DNA of 18,961 bases from Euryarchaeota archaeon UBA33. GTDB lineage: Archaea > Thermoplasmatota > E2 > DHVEG-1. Below the pieces are notes generated by a model. The model was not told where the DNA came from. It searched no databases and saw only the letters and a program-made list of their open reading frames with translations. Shown here piece by piece: positions 1-8,134 of this stretch. The stretch is from NCBI GenBank assembly GCA_002506745.1, contig DAYE01000074.1, positions 3,461 to 22,421 of the forward strand, written 5' to 3'. A program made the position numbers and the translations under genes. The first letter of the stretch is position 1. Each line of letters opens with the position of its first letter.

Positions 1-158
1 ATATCACAGTGACAGATGAATCCTGCTATCAGATCGATGTCGTCATCGACAAACCTCGGACACAAGCAGTCCTGGAAGAGACTGGTGTGACCGAAGATGA
101 ATTCAAAAACCTCGGAGAATCCTTTGTCAGTATAAAGGTGATGGCAAAAAAACCTTGA
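1..158 (+). CDS. C-terminal end of a protein of unknown function (partial)
   Basis: An open frame (codons in phase with position 3) runs in from the left edge for 51 codons and stops at TGA 156-158. The visible peptide begins ITVTDESCYQIDVV and ends SIKVMAKKP. It alternates beta-like and short helical stretches and has no membrane segment. It includes a helix-like stretch (TRQ-like TQAVLEETGVTEDEFKNL) that resembles a small regulatory or substrate-binding lobe, but I do not recognise the family. The coding frame has no internal stop and is the only one that is open, so a real gene end is likely. It is convergent with the next gene at 229-435. Confidence 0.6.
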   Translation, partial: ITVTDESCYQIDVVIDKPRTQAVLEETGVTEDEFKNLGESFVSIKVMAKKP

Positions 159-213
159 GGAGTACCCCATCCGACGTTCAAGAAAATCAATGAAAAAAAA
201 GAGAAAGAAGGAT

Positions 214-229
214 GGTAATCCGTATTACC
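214..229. terminator. Small inverted repeat between convergent gene ends
   Basis: GGTAAT-CCGT-ATTACC is a perfect 6-bp inverted repeat lying between the + strand stop at 158 and the minus-strand stop at 229-231. It touches the latter. Its position fits a bidirectional termination or RNA-end hairpin, but there is no T-run, so the call is weak. Confidence 0.25.
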
Positions 230-435
230 TAAATCATATCCCCGATCTCAACGCCTTCGTCCTCAGTTAGCAACGTTGAATCGACCTCTGATGTCACGGT
301 GCCATCATCAAGAGTACCACCTGGTGTGGTCTGATGATTCTTGTTTGTTGATGGTTGACTGAAATACGCATAAGACACAGTCACGGACACTAAAAGAATA
401 AAGAGGAAAAGCAGAGAGATTATTTTTTTATTCAT
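229..435 (-). CDS. Small secreted or membrane-anchored protein (68 aa), unknown function
   Basis: The N-terminus MNKKIISLLFLFILLVSVTV is a typical signal sequence or signal anchor: two lysines followed by about 18 hydrophobic residues. After it comes a polar, acidic tail (residues ~25-68, many D, E, T and S) with no cysteine. The start ATG at 435 is preceded by AGGTG, about 9 bases away. It lies 25 bases downstream of the stop of the sequon-rich protein at 461-1291, on the same strand. Both genes have a similar leader (AGGTGT then an A/T-rich spacer ending in AT before ATG), so they are probably co-expressed. I do not recognise the family. The tail is probably extracytoplasmic. Confidence 0.6.
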   Translation of the reverse strand: MNKKIISLLFLFILLVSVTVSYAYFSQPSTNKNHQTTPGGTLDDGTVTSEVDSTLLTEDEGVEIGDMI

Positions 436-460
436 ATCGTATCACACCTGCTAAAAGTAT

Positions 461-1291
461 TTAATGAGGTCGTCCGTGACCATTTCCTTGGCCATGGTGT
501 CCCATGTCATCAAGCATCTTTTGTGTATGTACTTTGTTCTTTATGTTTTCCTCTTTTATCTCTGAGAAGATCATGTGTCTTTTTTCTTTTGTCATCTGAT
601 TGACCATCTTATGAAGCTGTAGTTTCACCAGGTCTAGGCTGATATTCCCGTTGATATACTCGTTGATAAGAGAGGTATTGGTCTCTCCTATGATCCCATA
701 GAGGCGATAGAGTTGATTTTGGTTGAACTGTCTGATCCAATGATGTAGTCTCATACTGCAGTTCTGGAGTTCATCACTGGTCATATTCTGGAGTTGTTTC
801 TTTATCATCGCGATGGTCTCATTATCTAGCAGCAATCGTAGAGTATCCCGGAATTGTTTGGTGAGGTTTTTTGATTCGTTTTTCAGCTCTACAAAGAGGA
901 GGACTGAGTCGTTTGTCTTAGGGTCCGCTGCCTGGACTGCATCAAGGACATCACTGAGGTTCGTTAGAATCTCATCCAGCTCTATAGTACTTACATTAAG
1001 CCCCTTGAGAACTTGGACGGTCATGGCTCCTTTGAGTATGTTTGTGAGAAGCGCTTTTTCCAATTGGAGCAACCTGATTCGAGCACCAAAGGAGTTGTTC
1101 ATGATTCCGACTTCACGCTCTGTGTCATTATCCAAATGATGACCATGGGGGGAGCTGGTTTCATTGACCTGACCTGTTTGATCATTGATAGGGGTTCCTT
1201 GGTCGTCTTCATCTGCCTCAACTGCGAATGCTAACGAGAAAATTGATCCCATCAGCATCAGCACCAGTAAGAGATTCGTTATTTTTTTCAT
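461..1291 (-). CDS. Secreted helical protein with 13 N-glycosylation sequons and His-rich ends (276 aa)
   Basis: A clear signal peptide spans residues 1-23 (MKK, then a hydrophobic core, then AFA). The mature protein is almost entirely predicted helix, with a leucine-rich central part (roughly residues 65-240). It contains 13 N-X-S/T sequons (for example NETS, NVST, NLSD, NLTK, NMTS, NISL), an unusually high density that suggests heavy archaeal N-glycosylation. Both ends carry histidine clusters (PHGHH near residue 50; a Gly/His-rich tail at the C-terminus), which could bind metal ions. Similar uncharacterised secreted helical proteins occur in several archaea, but I cannot name a family. The start ATG at 1291 has AGGTG about 7 bases upstream. 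It lies 121 bases downstream of the membrane-tethered regulator at 1413-2183 and may be its target or sensor partner; that link rests only on position. Confidence 0.75.
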   Translation of the reverse strand: MKKITNLLLVLMLMGSIFSLAFAVEADEDDQGTPINDQTGQVNETSSPHGHHLDNDTEREVGIMNNSFGARIRLLQLEKALLTNILKGAMTVQVLKGLNVSTIELDEILTNLSDVLDAVQAADPKTNDSVLLFVELKNESKNLTKQFRDTLRLLLDNETIAMIKKQLQNMTSDELQNCSMRLHHWIRQFNQNQLYRLYGIIGETNTSLINEYINGNISLDLVKLQLHKMVNQMTKEKRHMIFSEIKEENIKNKVHTQKMLDDMGHHGQGNGHGRPH

Positions 1292-1412
1292 ATGATTGAC
1301 ACCTTTTTTTTCTTAACCATTTCTGCATGGCTGTTATGGATGTATGGGATGAAACAACTTATCTAATTTCACCGGAACATAGCGGAACAGCCCGAGACAG
1401 ACCATAAAAAAT

Positions 1413-2183
1413 CTATTGTTTTTTCAGACGGATGAGATTTGACATCCCTATCTGTTCTTTCTCGATAAGACCTTTGCGTTCTAATCCGTGAACATTCCTG
1501 GAGACGGACGCCTTCGGGATCTGCAGTTCCTTCTGGATGTCGGTTTGTGTTAATGGGATGTTTCTCTCATGTAAGAGCTGCATGATTTGTCTCTGTCGAT
1601 GATTTAGCCCGTTCATCTCTCCAGGAGGTTCTTTTTTATCCTTAGGCTGTGGTAGTTTCTTGGTTTTTTTCTCCTTTAGGTAAAAAAATAGGATAAGGAG
1701 AGCTACAACGAGTATTGCTGGAAGCAAGATGAGATAGACGATGTTTTCCTGGAAGAAGGAATCATCTTGTTTTTCTATCTGGTATTGGATGAGGATGGAG
1801 AAGGATTCGTTCTCTCCAAACCCTCGGATGATGAGCCCACCGAGGTTTTCTTCGATACGGATGGATCCTGATGATTTAATGAAGCTGATGGAGGATCCTT
1901 TTGGGAGGGCGAGGTCATAGACGAACTCGGAGAATGTCTCCTGTTTGGTGATATTCAGGAGCCAATAGCTCTGTTGTTTCGAGGTGTATTGCTCTGTGTT
2001 TTGTATGGTGAGGTTTGGGTAATTCGTCAGTCCTTGAATCGAGACATAACCGGAGAGATCAACGGTAATGGTAAGGTCCGCATAATAGTCAGCTGCTAAA
2101 AGAGACGGTGCTGATAATACCGCAAAGAAACTAAGGAAAGCTACAGGAAAAAGGATAAGATAATGTCTTGCTTGGTTTCCCAT
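1413..2183 (-). CDS. Membrane-tethered winged-helix transcriptional regulator (256 aa)
   Basis: Order of parts: signal peptide (residues 1-30, ending LLAAD), an extracytoplasmic beta-rich domain (~31-145, with sequons NLT, NIT and NES), one membrane helix (~150-168, VYLILLPAILVVALLILFF), a basic Lys/Pro-rich linker, and a C-terminal winged helix-turn-helix (~195-255). The helix-turn-helix contains LTQTDIQKELQIPKASVSRN followed by a wing-like stretch ending at LIRLKK. This layout (outside sensor, one TM, MarR/ArsR-like winged helix inside) is a known archaeal class of one-component membrane regulators. I chose the ATG at 2183 because GAGGAG lies 5 bases upstream and it places the signal peptide at the N-terminus; the frame is open to 2276, but those residues are basic and unlike a signal. 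It heads a same-strand group with the two secreted proteins that follow. Confidence 0.85.
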   Translation of the reverse strand: MGNQARHYLILFPVAFLSFFAVLSAPSLLAADYYADLTITVDLSGYVSIQGLTNYPNLTIQNTEQYTSKQQSYWLLNITKQETFSEFVYDLALPKGSSISFIKSSGSIRIEENLGGLIIRGFGENESFSILIQYQIEKQDDSFFQENIVYLILLPAILVVALLILFFYLKEKKTKKLPQPKDKKEPPGEMNGLNHRQRQIMQLLHERNIPLTQTDIQKELQIPKASVSRNVHGLERKGLIEKEQIGMSNLIRLKKQ

Positions 2184-2355
2184 CACTGCTCCTCTGTTGG
2201 TACTCATAAGGGATGTTTTTCTTTTTTTCCTGAAACGCCATGGATTGTTATTAAAGTTTCTTCCAAGGAACAACAAGTGGGATCTGAAGAAGAAATATCT
2301 TGGGATTATATCAGGTGTCAGACGAGATGGAGAGAAATCACATGATTGTTTACTG

Positions 2356-2601
2356 TCATTTAATCAATACGATGTAAACAGTACTTATAATCACGAAAAA
2401 TAATCCAGTTACAAGAAAAACAACAACGATCATCCAAAATTCAAATGGATTGTCTTCTCTATTCACCGTTGTCCCTTGAGTGTATCGTGGAGTTAAATAA
2501 GTATCACCCTTAATCATACAAAATATTACGTACAATAGTATTGCTATCCCCGCAAAGAAGATTACGAAATAGCCTTCTATGCTAATATCTTCAACGCGCA
2601 T
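2356..2601 (-). CDS. Small two-TM membrane protein (81 aa), unknown function
   Basis: There are two clear membrane segments: about residues 11-28 (FVIFFAGIAILLYVIFCMI) and about 56-79 (WMIVVVFLVTGLFFVII and on to the C-terminus). A polar loop of about 25 residues between them contains the only charged cluster (NREDN). There is no recognisable motif. The start ATG at 2601 lacks a strong Shine-Dalgarno. It sits alone between the regulator group and the PurF-like gene, all on the minus strand. Codon use looks normal for the window. The function is unknown. Confidence 0.6.
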   Translation of the reverse strand: MRVEDISIEGYFVIFFAGIAILLYVIFCMIKGDTYLTPRYTQGTTVNREDNPFEFWMIVVVFLVTGLFFVIISTVYIVLIK

Positions 2602-2709
2602 ACCATCAAGATAAGAATCCTTTATTGCATCTTAGCCTTTTTGAAGGTTATCAGTAATTGAAGAGCACAGTAATATTCTTACAGAAGAGTTCCTACAGTC
2701 GGAATCTTA

Positions 2710-4164
2710 CTAGCACGCAAGGACTTCTTGATTTTTAGCGTCTTGATACGACTGCAGACTTTTCTGCACCCCTTTGCCGATCCAACAGTACAGACACAAC
2801 CGTTCCTTAGGCAGCCCGATTGCCTTGACCATATCATCTAACAGCTGATATTGCAATGAGGTGACCCCAAGATCTTTAGCGATCCATTCCACCATCTTTT
2901 TATATTTCTCAGAGGTTGGATCGATATACTCAGAGACATCCTCGATATTCTTTCCCTCAAGCGCTCGGATAGCTCTCCGGGCGACCAACTCCTGGATGCT
3001 CTGGGTAGATAAATTGTACACGCAGGGGAACATCAACGGAGGGCACGCGGGTCGCACATGGACTTCTTTCGCACCCGCCTGCATCAGTTTTGTAACCGTA
3101 TAATTCTTAAGTTGGGTCCCGCGTACGATAGAATCCTCACAGAGCACAATTCTATTTCCCTGTGCGATCGCATCGTTTGCTATTAACTTCATCAACGCGA
3201 TACGGTCACGTAACTCTTGGGAGAGCGGCGTGTAACTCCGACCATACCCAGGAGTGTATTTGACCATTACCCTGCGATAGGGCATTCCGGATTCCATAGC
3301 ATATCCGATTGCATGGGCGACCCCCGAGTCCGGTATCCCTGAAACAAGATCTGCTTTCACGGAATCCCGCTTCGCTAAAAACATCCCACAGTTCTCCCGG
3401 ACTTTTTCAACATTGATCCCTTCATATGAAGAAGCGGGAAACCCGGTGTACACCCAGAGGAACGCGCAAATCTTACTCAGCGGGCGCCCTTTCTTTTTTT
3501 CTTCAATACCATTCTTACTGATGAAAACGATTTCACCTGGTGTCACATATCTCTTAATAGCAAATCCCAGGTTGGGAAACGAGCAGGTTTCACTAGCAAC
3601 AGCAACTTCCCCTGCTTTCTGTCCAATTGCGAGGGGTGTTACGCCGTTACGGTCCCGTGCACAATAGATACCTTTCTTTGTTAAAAGCAACAAGGATATC
3701 GACCCGATGATCCTATCGTACATCCTTTCAATCCCATATGTGATGCTTTTTCCTTCATTGACCAAATGAGCGACCAGCTCAGTAGTGTTGATATCACCAC
3801 GGTCTATTTCACTGAAGGTCACTCCTTTATCAATCAGCTCTCCAGCTAGCGTTTCTTTATTGGCAACAAGACCAGCGCAACATATCGCAAACGCGCCGAA
3901 TTTACCTTCAAACGTTAACGGCTGAGGGTCCCTATCTGAAATGACCCCAATCCCCAGATGGCTTTTTATTTTATCAGAACCTTCATAGAACTTCGATTTG
4001 AACTGTGAATTTTTTATGTCATGGATCTTCTTCACAGGCATTCCATTTTTTTCGATAAACGCAATACCACCATATTCTGTCCCTAGATGCGTATGATAAT
4101 CAGTTCCGTAGTACAGAGTTGAAATACAATTGTTGTTGCTCACGACACCAAATAGTCCACTCAT
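2710..4164 (-). CDS. PurF-like amidophosphoribosyltransferase homologue lacking the nucleophile cysteine (484 aa)
   Basis: PurF makes phosphoribosylamine from PRPP and glutamine, the first step of purine synthesis. The whole length matches the family: an N-terminal Ntn (class II) glutaminase-like domain (~1-220) and a C-terminal phosphoribosyltransferase domain with the PRPP loop VLCEDSIVRGT (E343, D344). Cys233, Cys381, Cys457 and Cys460 fall where the Bacillus enzyme binds its [4Fe-4S] cluster (contexts ICAFLW, FPCVYN, LCLYCW). However, the N-terminus is M-S-G-L-F-G-V-V: Ser2 stands where Cys1 should be. The arginine motif usually read as HxRYST is replaced by GVISDRDPQP, and the usual NG oxyanion pair by CAGLVAN. 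Glutamine hydrolysis is therefore probably lost, and the enzyme may use ammonia or another substrate. ATG 4164 is chosen (GGGGGAG 3 bases upstream); an in-frame TTG at 4182 would add MKTGET. I recall PurF-like proteins with similar N-termini in some Bacteroidota and Clostridia. Whether this is the cell's only PurF is unknown. Confidence 0.85.
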   Translation of the reverse strand: MSGLFGVVSNNNCISTLYYGTDYHTHLGTEYGGIAFIEKNGMPVKKIHDIKNSQFKSKFYEGSDKIKSHLGIGVISDRDPQPLTFEGKFGAFAICCAGLVANKETLAGELIDKGVTFSEIDRGDINTTELVAHLVNEGKSITYGIERMYDRIIGSISLLLLTKKGIYCARDRNGVTPLAIGQKAGEVAVASETCSFPNLGFAIKRYVTPGEIVFISKNGIEEKKKGRPLSKICAFLWVYTGFPASSYEGINVEKVRENCGMFLAKRDSVKADLVSGIPDSGVAHAIGYAMESGMPYRRVMVKYTPGYGRSYTPLSQELRDRIALMKLIANDAIAQGNRIVLCEDSIVRGTQLKNYTVTKLMQAGAKEVHVRPACPPLMFPCVYNLSTQSIQELVARRAIRALEGKNIEDVSEYIDPTSEKYKKMVEWIAKDLGVTSLQYQLLDDMVKAIGLPKERLCLYCWIGKGVQKSLQSYQDAKNQEVLAC

Positions 4165-4197
4165 AGTCTCCCCCGTTTTCAAAATGAAGAACCCATG

Positions 4198-4210
4198 AAA
4201 TATATTTAAG
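4198..4210 (-). promoter_or_regulatory. TATA box of the PurF-like gene
   Basis: Read on the minus strand, this is CTTAAATATATTT, a good archaeal TATA element. It is about 35-46 bases before ATG 4164, which predicts a start of transcription near 4175-4180 and a short leader carrying the GGGGGAG ribosome site. Confidence 0.55.
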
Positions 4211-4215
4211 GATTG

Positions 4216-4344
4216 TTAATGAACCGCCCTTATTTTTGCATAGAATACATTTTCACTTCGTATCGTTCCAGCGGGAGGAGGTAGCGGATATTCTTCTTGA
4301 ACCATATTCAACAATTGCTCAATAAAAAAAATCTCGAATGCCAT
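4216..4344 (-). CDS. Possible 42-aa small ORF in the intergenic gap
   Basis: In the 4211-4449 gap a minus-strand frame from ATG 4344 to TAA 4216-4218 encodes a peptide starting MAFEIFFIEQLLN and containing a proline-rich turn (EEYPLPPPAG). There is no Shine-Dalgarno and no clear TATA before it, and it ends just before the PurF-like promoter. It is listed only because nothing else explains this stretch. It may be a remnant of an older gene or chance. Confidence 0.15.
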   Translation of the reverse strand: MAFEIFFIEQLLNMVQEEYPLPPPAGTIRSENVFYAKIRAVH

Positions 4345-4449
4345 GATTATTTTATCTGTGTCATTTTATCATTTTGCAATGATACCTCGATACATCTTAA
4401 TAGAAGCAATGACAAATAGTAACACAGAATTATCAGGGAGGTAGTGTAC

Positions 4450-4668
4450 TTGGTAAACACACTGAATCACGCGAGAGCTGTTTTTTCACACAGAAAAAAC
4501 AAAGGCTGCACCTCCTGGATATTTCTCATCGTCTTTTCAAGTTTCTTCTTCCTGCTGAAACACAAGAAAAGACGATTCGTCGATCCCCGAGACGACCTCA
4601 CAGGAACAACCGCTGTAAAAGAATTCTGCGACCAAACGACTCAAATCAGTGGAGTGGGGGACGAGTAA
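4450..4668 (+). CDS. Small single-TM protein (72-74 aa), first gene of a membrane operon
   Basis: One membrane segment (about residues 23-36, WIFLIVFSSFFFLL) is flanked by basic residues (HRKNK before, KHKKRR after) and followed by a polar acidic tail containing one Cys. GGGAGG lies at 4436-4441. TTG 4450 sits 8 bases after it and is the best-spaced start; GTG 4444, in the same frame, is only 2 bases away. The stop TAA 4666-4668 overlaps the ATG of the next gene by one base (TAATG), a sign of translational coupling, and this is the main reason to believe the gene. The family is not recognised. Confidence 0.55.
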   Translation: MVNTLNHARAVFSHRKNKGCTSWIFLIVFSSFFFLLKHKKRRFVDPRDDLTGTTAVKEFCDQTTQISGVGDE

Positions 4669-5495
4669 TGAACCGGCAACAACTCACCTACTTACGAGTC
4701 GTTGCCCTTATCATGGCTGGTCTGGTTGCATCACTCACCATCGGGAATCTTTTTACCATTGCGACCAAAGCCATCTCCGTGACGCTTCCTTCGGAAGATC
4801 AAATTGAATGGTCCATCGACCCCCTGCAAAAGGAAATTCTGTTTCGCTCGTCTTTTTCGGTAAAAAACCAGGGCGTCTACGATATCCGCGACATCGACAT
4901 CTCCGCCCATCTCGCAAAGGAAGACGGAACACCGTTATTCTCCTATGAAAAGGACGGGTTGGTCGCACTCCGAGGCACGAATACCACCTTTGATTTATTA
5001 ATACCGATTGATCTGGACACCATTCCATTCTTTGATTGGTTGAGCCTCATCTACAAGAACACGACCTTGCAGCTGCTGCTCAATATCGACGCGCTCTACA
5101 TGTACGGGTTGGTGGAGTTCACCGCCAATGAAGCGATCGATATCCCCTGGTCCCAGCCTCCCTTGAATCTCTCGGATAATAGGACGATCCAGGCAGGAAT
5201 ACAGGGCTTGTGCACACTCTTTAACATCACCAAGAATGTCTCAATAGGGTCACTCTCAGATATCTTCTCGTTGTTTTCACTCCCGGAGTTTTTCTATTCC
5301 TCAGGCAATGGCTTTGTCTTCAACCTGACGATTACCTCAGCATCGGAGACGCTGAAAAACATCACCTGTCAGATCATCACACCATTGCTTATCGTCAATG
5401 GTGCCTTTGAATTCACCGTCTCGTTCCTTGTTGGTTTTGAAGGAAATAGTCCCGTGTTTCACATCCAGGAGGTAAGCATCGAATATGTCCCATAA
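4668..5495 (+). CDS. Membrane-anchored protein with LEA14/Ig-like beta domain (275 aa)
   Basis: An N-terminal signal anchor spans about residues 12-33 (VVALIMAGLVASLTIGNLF). A long beta-rich extracytoplasmic part follows. Residues ~45-130 have the look of a LEA14/WHy-like fold: SFSVKNQGVYDIRDIDISA, an acidic turn, then a T/N-rich strand and DLLIPIDLDTIP. Sequons NTT, NLS, NIT, NVS and NLT support an outside location. The function is unknown; in archaea such domains are common in uncharacterised membrane proteins. Its start overlaps the upstream stop by 1 base, and its 3' end overlaps the next gene by 11 bases. The three genes are thus a tight operon and may form one membrane complex; this is inferred from the overlap only. 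Confidence 0.75.
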   Translation: MNRQQLTYLRVVALIMAGLVASLTIGNLFTIATKAISVTLPSEDQIEWSIDPLQKEILFRSSFSVKNQGVYDIRDIDISAHLAKEDGTPLFSYEKDGLVALRGTNTTFDLLIPIDLDTIPFFDWLSLIYKNTTLQLLLNIDALYMYGLVEFTANEAIDIPWSQPPLNLSDNRTIQAGIQGLCTLFNITKNVSIGSLSDIFSLFSLPEFFYSSGNGFVFNLTITSASETLKNITCQIITPLLIVNGAFEFTVSFLVGFEGNSPVFHIQEVSIEYVP

Positions 5496-5955
5496 GAACC
5501 ATTACGTTTCACCAAAGACGTGGTTTGCGTTTTGTTTGTATTTCCTCATCCCGCTCTGTTCCCTTCTGCTCATCCTGGAGGAATACCCTGAACTTCCCTC
5601 AGACCGGATTTATACACGTATCTACTGGGTGATCCCGACGTCATTGATCATTGTGCTTCTTGCTCAGCTTGGCTCGTTCTATAAGAAAGGTGAGACGAAA
5701 CGATTCGTCCTGAACATCAGTTTTACCATCATGACGATGATCTGGATGTTTGGGTTGCTTGGCGGTGGCATTGTGATGACCACGTTTTGGAACGAGTATG
5801 AATTCTCCCTTCATATGGATAAATACGTCTTGCTGATCGTAAGTGTCGCAGCGCTCAATGTCCTGTATTACATCTTCGAATGGAGGGTGTATCGAAAAGA
5901 CAGGTCATTGTTTCTCCAAAATGCGAAAAAAAAGACCGGTACGGCTGTAGAATAA
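5485..5955 (+). CDS. Four-TM membrane protein (156 aa), unknown function
   Basis: Four hydrophobic helices are visible: about residues 12-31 (WFAFCLYFLIPLCSLLLIL), 46-63 (IYWVIPTSLIIVLLAQL), 76-101 (VLNISFTIMTMIWMFGLL then GGGIVMTTF) and 115-133 (VLLIVSVAALNVLYYIFEW). The last is followed by a basic tail. There are no catalytic motifs. ATG 5485 lies within the end of the preceding gene (11-base overlap) and has AGGAGGT about 11 bases upstream, so translation is probably coupled. It is the third and last gene of the 4450-5955 operon. Confidence 0.75.
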   Translation: MSHKNHYVSPKTWFAFCLYFLIPLCSLLLILEEYPELPSDRIYTRIYWVIPTSLIIVLLAQLGSFYKKGETKRFVLNISFTIMTMIWMFGLLGGGIVMTTFWNEYEFSLHMDKYVLLIVSVAALNVLYYIFEWRVYRKDRSLFLQNAKKKTGTAVE

Positions 5956-5983
5956 TATAACGGGTTTACATACTTTCATTCTC

Positions 5984-5992
5984 TTTTAAATA
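5984..5992 (+). promoter_or_regulatory. TATA box of the PEPCK gene
   Basis: TTTTAAATA ends about 53 bases before ATG 6045. The predicted transcription start (about 25 bases downstream of the box) is near 6014, after the TTG at 6012. This supports ATG 6045 over TTG 6012 as the translation start. Confidence 0.5.
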
Positions 5993-6044
5993 TTGAGAGA
6001 CGATATCATTTTTGAGGTGTTTTTCGGAAAGGAAAAATGGGGGA

Positions 6045-7940
6045 ATGTATGTGTCACAAAACACACTTGTTATCCTGAAAGACCGAACATCCCAAAAGGA
6101 TTATCAGAAAATAATGAACCTGAACAACCCGGTACTCAATCAGTTCATAACAACTTCTGTGGAGATTTGTAACCCGGAACACATTTTTGTCGGAACCGAT
6201 TCCGCTGAGGACATCCAATATACAAGGGATGCAGCGGTACGGAATAACGAAGAAAAAAAACTCTCCATCGATGGTCATACGGTTCATTTCGATGGATTCC
6301 ATGACCAGGCCAGGGATAAAGCTCATACAAAATTTCTCATTCCACCTGGTGTAAACCTGGGACCTGAGCTCAACACCATGGACCGGGATGAAGGTCTGAA
6401 GGAATTATCTCAGATCATGACCAATATCATGGCAGGTCATGAGCTTTTTATTAAATTCTATTGTTTGGGACCAGTCAATTCACCTTTTTCAATCCCCTGT
6501 GTCCAACTGACTGACTCTGCTTATGTTGCCCACAGCCAGGATCTTCTCTACAGACAAGGCTATCAAGAGTTCCTAAGACAAGGCAGCAACGCGCGTTTTT
6601 TCAAATTCGTTCATTCTCAAGGGGAGCTTGAAGAAGCAGGTCTTGGTTTGCTTGTGAGTAAGAACAAGGAAAAAAGACGGATGTACATCGATCTTTTAGA
6701 TGAGGTCATCTATAGCATGAATACCCAGTATGGTGGGAACAGTCTTGGTTTGAAGAAACTGGCGATGCGCTTGGCCATCAATCGTTGTGCACAGGAAGGC
6801 TGGCTCGTGGAGCACATGCTCGTTATGGGTGTGAGGGGACCTAGTGGACGAATGAGTTATTTCACAGGTGCATTCCCGTCCATGTGCGGGAAAACCTCGA
6901 CAGCGATGATGAACGGGGAGAGCATTATCGGTGATGATATCGCGTACCTGCGAATGATCAATGGGAAGGTACGGGCGGTGAACGTTGAATCAGGGATTTT
7001 TGGAATCATCGAAGGGATTAATGATACGAACGATCCGTTGCAATGGGATGCTTTGATCCATCCAGCGGAGCTGATATTCTCCAATGTGCTCGTCACCCCG
7101 GAGAATAATGTATATTGGAATGGTAAACCAGGGGTCCGTCCATTGACAGGGGTGAATTTTTCAGGGAATTGGTTCGACGGGAAGGCCGATGAGAATGGCA
7201 AAGAAATCCTGCCGTCTCATAAGAACGCAAGGTTCACGTTTCGTCTTGATATTCTGCCGAACGTCGACACATGTCTTCATGATCCGCTGGGTGTTGAGGT
7301 CCATGGGGTCATCTATGGCGGGCGTGACTCAGATACATCCGTCCCGGTTGAGGAGTCATTCAACTGGATGCATGGGATTGTCACGAAAGGGGCATGTCTT
7401 GAGTCTGAGACGACTGCGGCAACCTTAGGAAAGGAGGGTGTCCGTGTCTTCAACCCCATGTCCAACATCGATTTCCTCTCCATCCCTATCGGAAGGTATA
7501 TCCAGAATAACCTGGACTTCGGAGCACGGCTTCCTGTGCCTCCACATATCTTTTCAGTGAATTACTTCCTGAAAGATAGGGAGGGTACCTGGCTGAATGA
7601 GAAAAACGATAAGGCGATTTGGCTGAAATGGATGGAGCTGCGAGTGAATGATACAGCGGATGCGATCCTGACACCAACAGGGAATATCCCTCTGTATGCA
7701 GACCTGAAAACCTTATTTTCAGAGATACTCCATAAAGAGTATCAGAAGCCGGACTACGTCAAGCAATTTACGACGCGAATCCCTGAGAACCTTACGAAGA
7801 TTCAGAGGATGGAAACGATTTTCCGCACGAGGATTATTGATACACCAGCAGTCGTATTTACCACAATACAGGAACAACAGAGACGATTGCTCGAAGCACA
7901 ACGTACCTATGGAGACTATATTTCACCTGAACAGTGGTGA
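6045..7940 (+). CDS. pckG: Phosphoenolpyruvate carboxykinase (GTP)
   Basis: This cytoplasmic enzyme interconverts oxaloacetate + GTP and PEP + GDP + CO2, feeding gluconeogenesis or refilling the C4 pool. At 631 aa it is close to the usual ~600-630 of the GTP-dependent family. Visible motifs: YGGNSLGLKKLAMRLA (canonical YGGNSLLGKK...), VEHMLVMGV with the metal-binding His, the P-loop GAFPSMCGKTSTAMM with the hyper-reactive Cys281 and Lys283-Thr284, and GDDIAYLR with the metal-binding Asp. The C-terminal lobe includes the FNWMHGI and FSVNYFL segments, as in the family. Start: ATG 6045 sits behind GGGGG; GTG 6051 is a close alternative, and TTG 6012 would lie at or before the predicted transcript start. 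It is transcribed alone: the TATA box is at 5984 and a T-rich stretch (TTTTTCTTTT) follows the stop. Confidence 0.95.
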   Translation: MYVSQNTLVILKDRTSQKDYQKIMNLNNPVLNQFITTSVEICNPEHIFVGTDSAEDIQYTRDAAVRNNEEKKLSIDGHTVHFDGFHDQARDKAHTKFLIPPGVNLGPELNTMDRDEGLKELSQIMTNIMAGHELFIKFYCLGPVNSPFSIPCVQLTDSAYVAHSQDLLYRQGYQEFLRQGSNARFFKFVHSQGELEEAGLGLLVSKNKEKRRMYIDLLDEVIYSMNTQYGGNSLGLKKLAMRLAINRCAQEGWLVEHMLVMGVRGPSGRMSYFTGAFPSMCGKTSTAMMNGESIIGDDIAYLRMINGKVRAVNVESGIFGIIEGINDTNDPLQWDALIHPAELIFSNVLVTPENNVYWNGKPGVRPLTGVNFSGNWFDGKADENGKEILPSHKNARFTFRLDILPNVDTCLHDPLGVEVHGVIYGGRDSDTSVPVEESFNWMHGIVTKGACLESETTAATLGKEGVRVFNPMSNIDFLSIPIGRYIQNNLDFGARLPVPPHIFSVNYFLKDREGTWLNEKNDKAIWLKWMELRVNDTADAILTPTGNIPLYADLKTLFSEILHKEYQKPDYVKQFTTRIPENLTKIQRMETIFRTRIIDTPAVVFTTIQEQQRRLLEAQRTYGDYISPEQW

Positions 7941-8134
7941 TTTTTCTTTTGCGATTTGACAAAAAGGATTGGACGCAAACCTTTTGAAAGATATATAAAA
8001 ATAAGTATTTACTATAAAAAATTGTAAAATGTTATTGTACATAAGGAAAAACCAGAAGCATCCCAACAGTATAGGATAGGCTCAGATTGTAATTGTATAG
8101 TTATAAGAAATCTAATGAAAGCTAAAGTTTCAGA

